NCBI RefSeq assembly: GCF_048418805.1
Contig: NC_132781.1
Span: 60,823,148 to 60,887,147, forward strand
Direction of reading: 5' to 3'
DNA: 64,000 bases
Origin: Vulpes vulpes
Lineage: Eukaryota > Chordata > Mammalia > Carnivora > Canidae
Of the stretch, positions 62,041-64,000 are shown one piece after another (the stretch's first letter is position 1; each line of letters starts with the position of its first letter). The translations under genes and the position numbers were made by a program. A model generated the notes under the pieces. It saw nothing but the letters and a program-made list of their open reading frames with translations, made no database searches and was not told the origin of the DNA.

Positions 62041-62350
62041 AGAAAGGTCAACATGTTGCCAACATGCAGATTGCCCTCCCACTGCACACAGGTGTGTGAA
62101 CCTATATCCTAGGAATAGAGTCTGGCATAGAGTAAACATACAGTAAGTATCTTAAATGAATTTTGCCCACTCTGTGCCCACAGAGAGAAGAAAGTCATAG
62201 TTGACTCTATGATGGGCAAAAACATCGACATCCTTTAGAAATGATCTGTGGTCATGGCAGTGGATCAGTTTTGTCCAGGACCCCAGCACATGCAGTAAAC
62301 AGCGTGGGGAGAGAGCAGGTCCCACAGTCATCATTAAGAACAGAAGTTGT

Positions 62351-62544
62351 GGGCAGCCCTGGTGGCACAGCGGTTTAATGCCGCCTGCAGCCCAGGGCCT
62401 GATCCTGGAGACCCTGGATCGAGTCCCACGTCGGGCTCCCTGCATGGAGCCTGCTTCTCCCTCTGCCTGTGTCTCTGCCTCTCTCTCTCTGTCTCTATGA
62501 ATAAATAAATAAAATTAAAAAAAAAAAAGTGAAAAAAAAAAAAA
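62351..62544 (+). mobile_element. SINEC with 12-bp target duplication
   Basis: 'GGGCAGCCCTGGTGGCACAG', 'TGGATCGAGTCCCACGTCGG', 'TGCTTCTCCCTCTGCCTGTG', two-part poly(A). AACAGAAGTTGT flanks it (62339-62350, 62545-62556). Confidence 0.95.
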
Positions 62545-62759
62545 AACAGAAGTTGTCCTTCCACCTTCTGTAAAAGAGACATGCCGGACCAGATCCCTGG
62601 CTACCACCAGTTGGTTGTTGCCTACAGTGACAATGGAGATAGCCCAAGAATGCCTATCCCCCCACCTCATATATCCCCAAGTTCCTCTTCCAGTTCCTGA
62701 CATTCTACCCCTTGAGGCTCATTCCTCGGTGTCCTGATAATCAAAGCTCCCATATATTA

Positions 62760-62928
62760 CCAAGTGCCTCACACACCTCCTCTCATTGGATCCTACAGGG
62801 GTAGGATTCCTTGTTACACAAAAAAAGAGACTGATTTTCTGAAAAGGGCAGCATCTTGCCCGAAACCCCAGTTAGTAATAATCAAACCAAGAAGGGGGAC
62901 CAGGTTTGTTAGAATTTGGTACTTTCTG
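62760..62928 (-). mobile_element. MIR fragment
   Basis: 'CTCTCATTGGATCCTACAGG', 'AAAGGGCAGCATCTTGCCCG', 'CAGTTAGTAATAATCAAACC'. Confidence 0.5.
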
Positions 62929-63114
62929 GGATGTGTGGGTGGCTCGGCATTTGGGCGCATCTGCCTTTGACTCAGAGCATGATCCCATGGTCCTCAGATC
63001 GAGTCCCCCATTGGGGTCTCTGCATGGAGCCTGCTTCTCCTTCTGCCTGTGTCTGTACCTCTCTCTTTCTGTGTCTCTCATGAATAAATAAATGAAATCT
63101 TAAAAAAAATAAAA
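62929..63114 (+). mobile_element. SINEC with 18-bp target duplication
   Basis: 'GGATGTGTGGGTGGCTCGGC', 'CAGATCGAGTCCCCCATTGG', 'TGCTTCTCCTTCTGCCTGTG'. AGAATTTGG(T/G)ACTTTCTG flanks it (62911-62928, 63115-63132). Confidence 0.95.
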
Positions 63115-63132
63115 AGAATTTGGGACTTTCTG

Positions 63133-63493
63133 TTTTTACTGGGATGGCCGTTGGTTACTCTGGCTTCCTCCTGGCTGTGACTTCCACTTCAAGGAATGGG
63201 GTGGCTCAGAGCTCTCCTGTGGGATCTCCAGCAAACCAGGTATGGGAGCCTTGGGCATCACAGATGATAAGATAGAAGGCAGAGAAGTGACACTGCCTAA
63301 TGGGGGACATACAGACCCAGGCACAGAGCTTCTTAGCAGGGACCTCCTGACATGGTTACAAAGCAGAAACATAAAACAGGCTCTCAACACATGTTTTCTT
63401 GACAGCTCCATAGATCTTAAAACCAGCACCTGCGGAGGAAGATTTTAATAGACTTCCTTATTTAAGAAGGTTTTTTGCTTGTTTTTAATAAAA

Positions 63494-63494
<1 letters not shown>
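63133..63494. other. Unique sequence
   Basis: No exon or repeat recognised. Confidence 0.3.
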
Positions 63495-63524
<30 letters not shown>

Positions 63525-63580
63525 AAGAAGAAGAAGAAGAAGAAGAAGAAGAAGAAAAGAAGAAGGAGAAGAAGAAGAAG
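63495..63580 (+). repeat. (AAG)n trinucleotide repeat
   Basis: About 20 pure AAG units (63495-63556), then an interrupted stretch to 63580. Open frames reading poly-Ser or poly-Leu on the other strand are artefacts. Confidence 0.98.
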
Positions 63581-63919
63581 TGCATGCTGACAATAAGTAG
63601 AGAAGTCACTTTGGAAGGGGTGGTGGGTGGGGTGGGGGAGCATTCCAGGAGCCTCCCAGTTTTCTGGAACAGGAGGTACAAAGGCCCAGGTTTGCAGTGT
63701 GCTTGACCTGAGGGACAGCACAGAGAGTGTGCCTGGAGCCCAGGAGGTAGAGGAGGGTGGCAGGAGGTATGGGCCCCCAAAGCTGGTTGTGCCCGGGTTG
63801 AGATCTGCTGGGTGAGGACAGGGTAGCTAGAGGCAGAAGGAACAGCAGGTTGGGCAGAAAGACTCCATTCCTGCCGGGTTTAGTGACTGAGAATTAAAGA
63901 AATTTCTTCATATAATTGT
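63581..63919 (-). mobile_element. Possible L2 remnant
   Basis: 'GGGGAGCATTCCAGGAGCCT' and 'AGGTACAAAGGCCCAGGTTT' resemble reverse L2. Weak. Confidence 0.3.
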
Positions 63920-64000
63920 TGATAAAAGCACCCATTTATTTAGTGCCTTATTCTATTCAGAGTCCTTTTGCAAGAACACGTTATCTCATTTTTTACCTTT
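63920..64000 (-). mobile_element. MIR 3' end, cut by the window edge
   Basis: 'AAAGCACCCATTTATTTAGT', 'GCCTTATTCTATTCAGAGTC', 'AACACGTTATCTCATTTTTT' match reverse MIR 3' sequence. Confidence 0.45.

Noticed and set aside
63445..63780. Poly-Ser and poly-Leu frames opposite the AAG repeat
   Set aside because: Direct translation of the simple repeat.

Overview
The window reads as nuclear DNA of a canid, most likely dog or wolf. About 37 copies of the tRNA-Lys-derived carnivore SINE (SINEC/Can-SINE) were found. They carry the usual head, a CT-rich tract and an AATAAA/poly(A) tail, and three closely match the young SINEC_Cf form. There are no bacterial operons, no phage genes, and no long ORF that looks like a protein. 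Nearly all the ORFs in the window are chance ORFs in GC-rich intron or SINE sequence.

One coding exon can be supported. It is a short first coding exon on the minus strand at 7587-7635, encoding MEPDSLLDQDDSYDSY plus one base of the next codon, with a strong Kozak context and a GTAAGA donor. I recognise it from memory as the alternative N-terminus of DAB2IP, a RasGAP scaffold of the SYNGAP family. On that reading, positions 1-7586 are the intron after this exon. Positions from about 7.7 kb to 64 kb are promoter, 5' flank, and then the long upstream intron used by longer isoforms whose first exon lies outside the window.

Layout. (a) 1-14 kb is GC-rich and SINE-poor, with old L2 and MIR fragments, some mildly conserved-looking unique sequence and the exon. 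(b) 14-20 kb has L2 and hAT fragments, a CA microsatellite, a ~340-bp CCAT/CCAC array and a CpG island near 20 kb. (c) 20-27 kb is a dense mosaic of L1 and SINE, with a second CpG island near 26.1 kb that holds a consensus CTCF core. (d) 27-34.5 kb has no SINEC and is mainly MIR, L2 and unique sequence. (e) 34.5-49.6 kb is an L1 and SINE mosaic with nested insertions and two bare poly(A) insertions. (f) 49.6-56.7 kb has no SINEC. (g) 56.7-64 kb has a SINE cluster with nested young copies and GAT, CA and GAA simple repeats.

I found no new protein or RNA system. The parts worth a second look are retrotransposition footprints: repeat insertion into one target site, an L1/SINE composite inside one target duplication, and poly(A)-only insertions with target duplications. 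Others are young SINEs likely to be polymorphic, a strong SINE strand bias against the inferred gene, the 9-bp coding duplication, the CpG islands with the CTCF site, and a perfect RFX X-box. Repeat family names are from memory of consensus sequences; no database search was run. Boundaries of ancient repeats (L2, MIR, old L1) are approximate.
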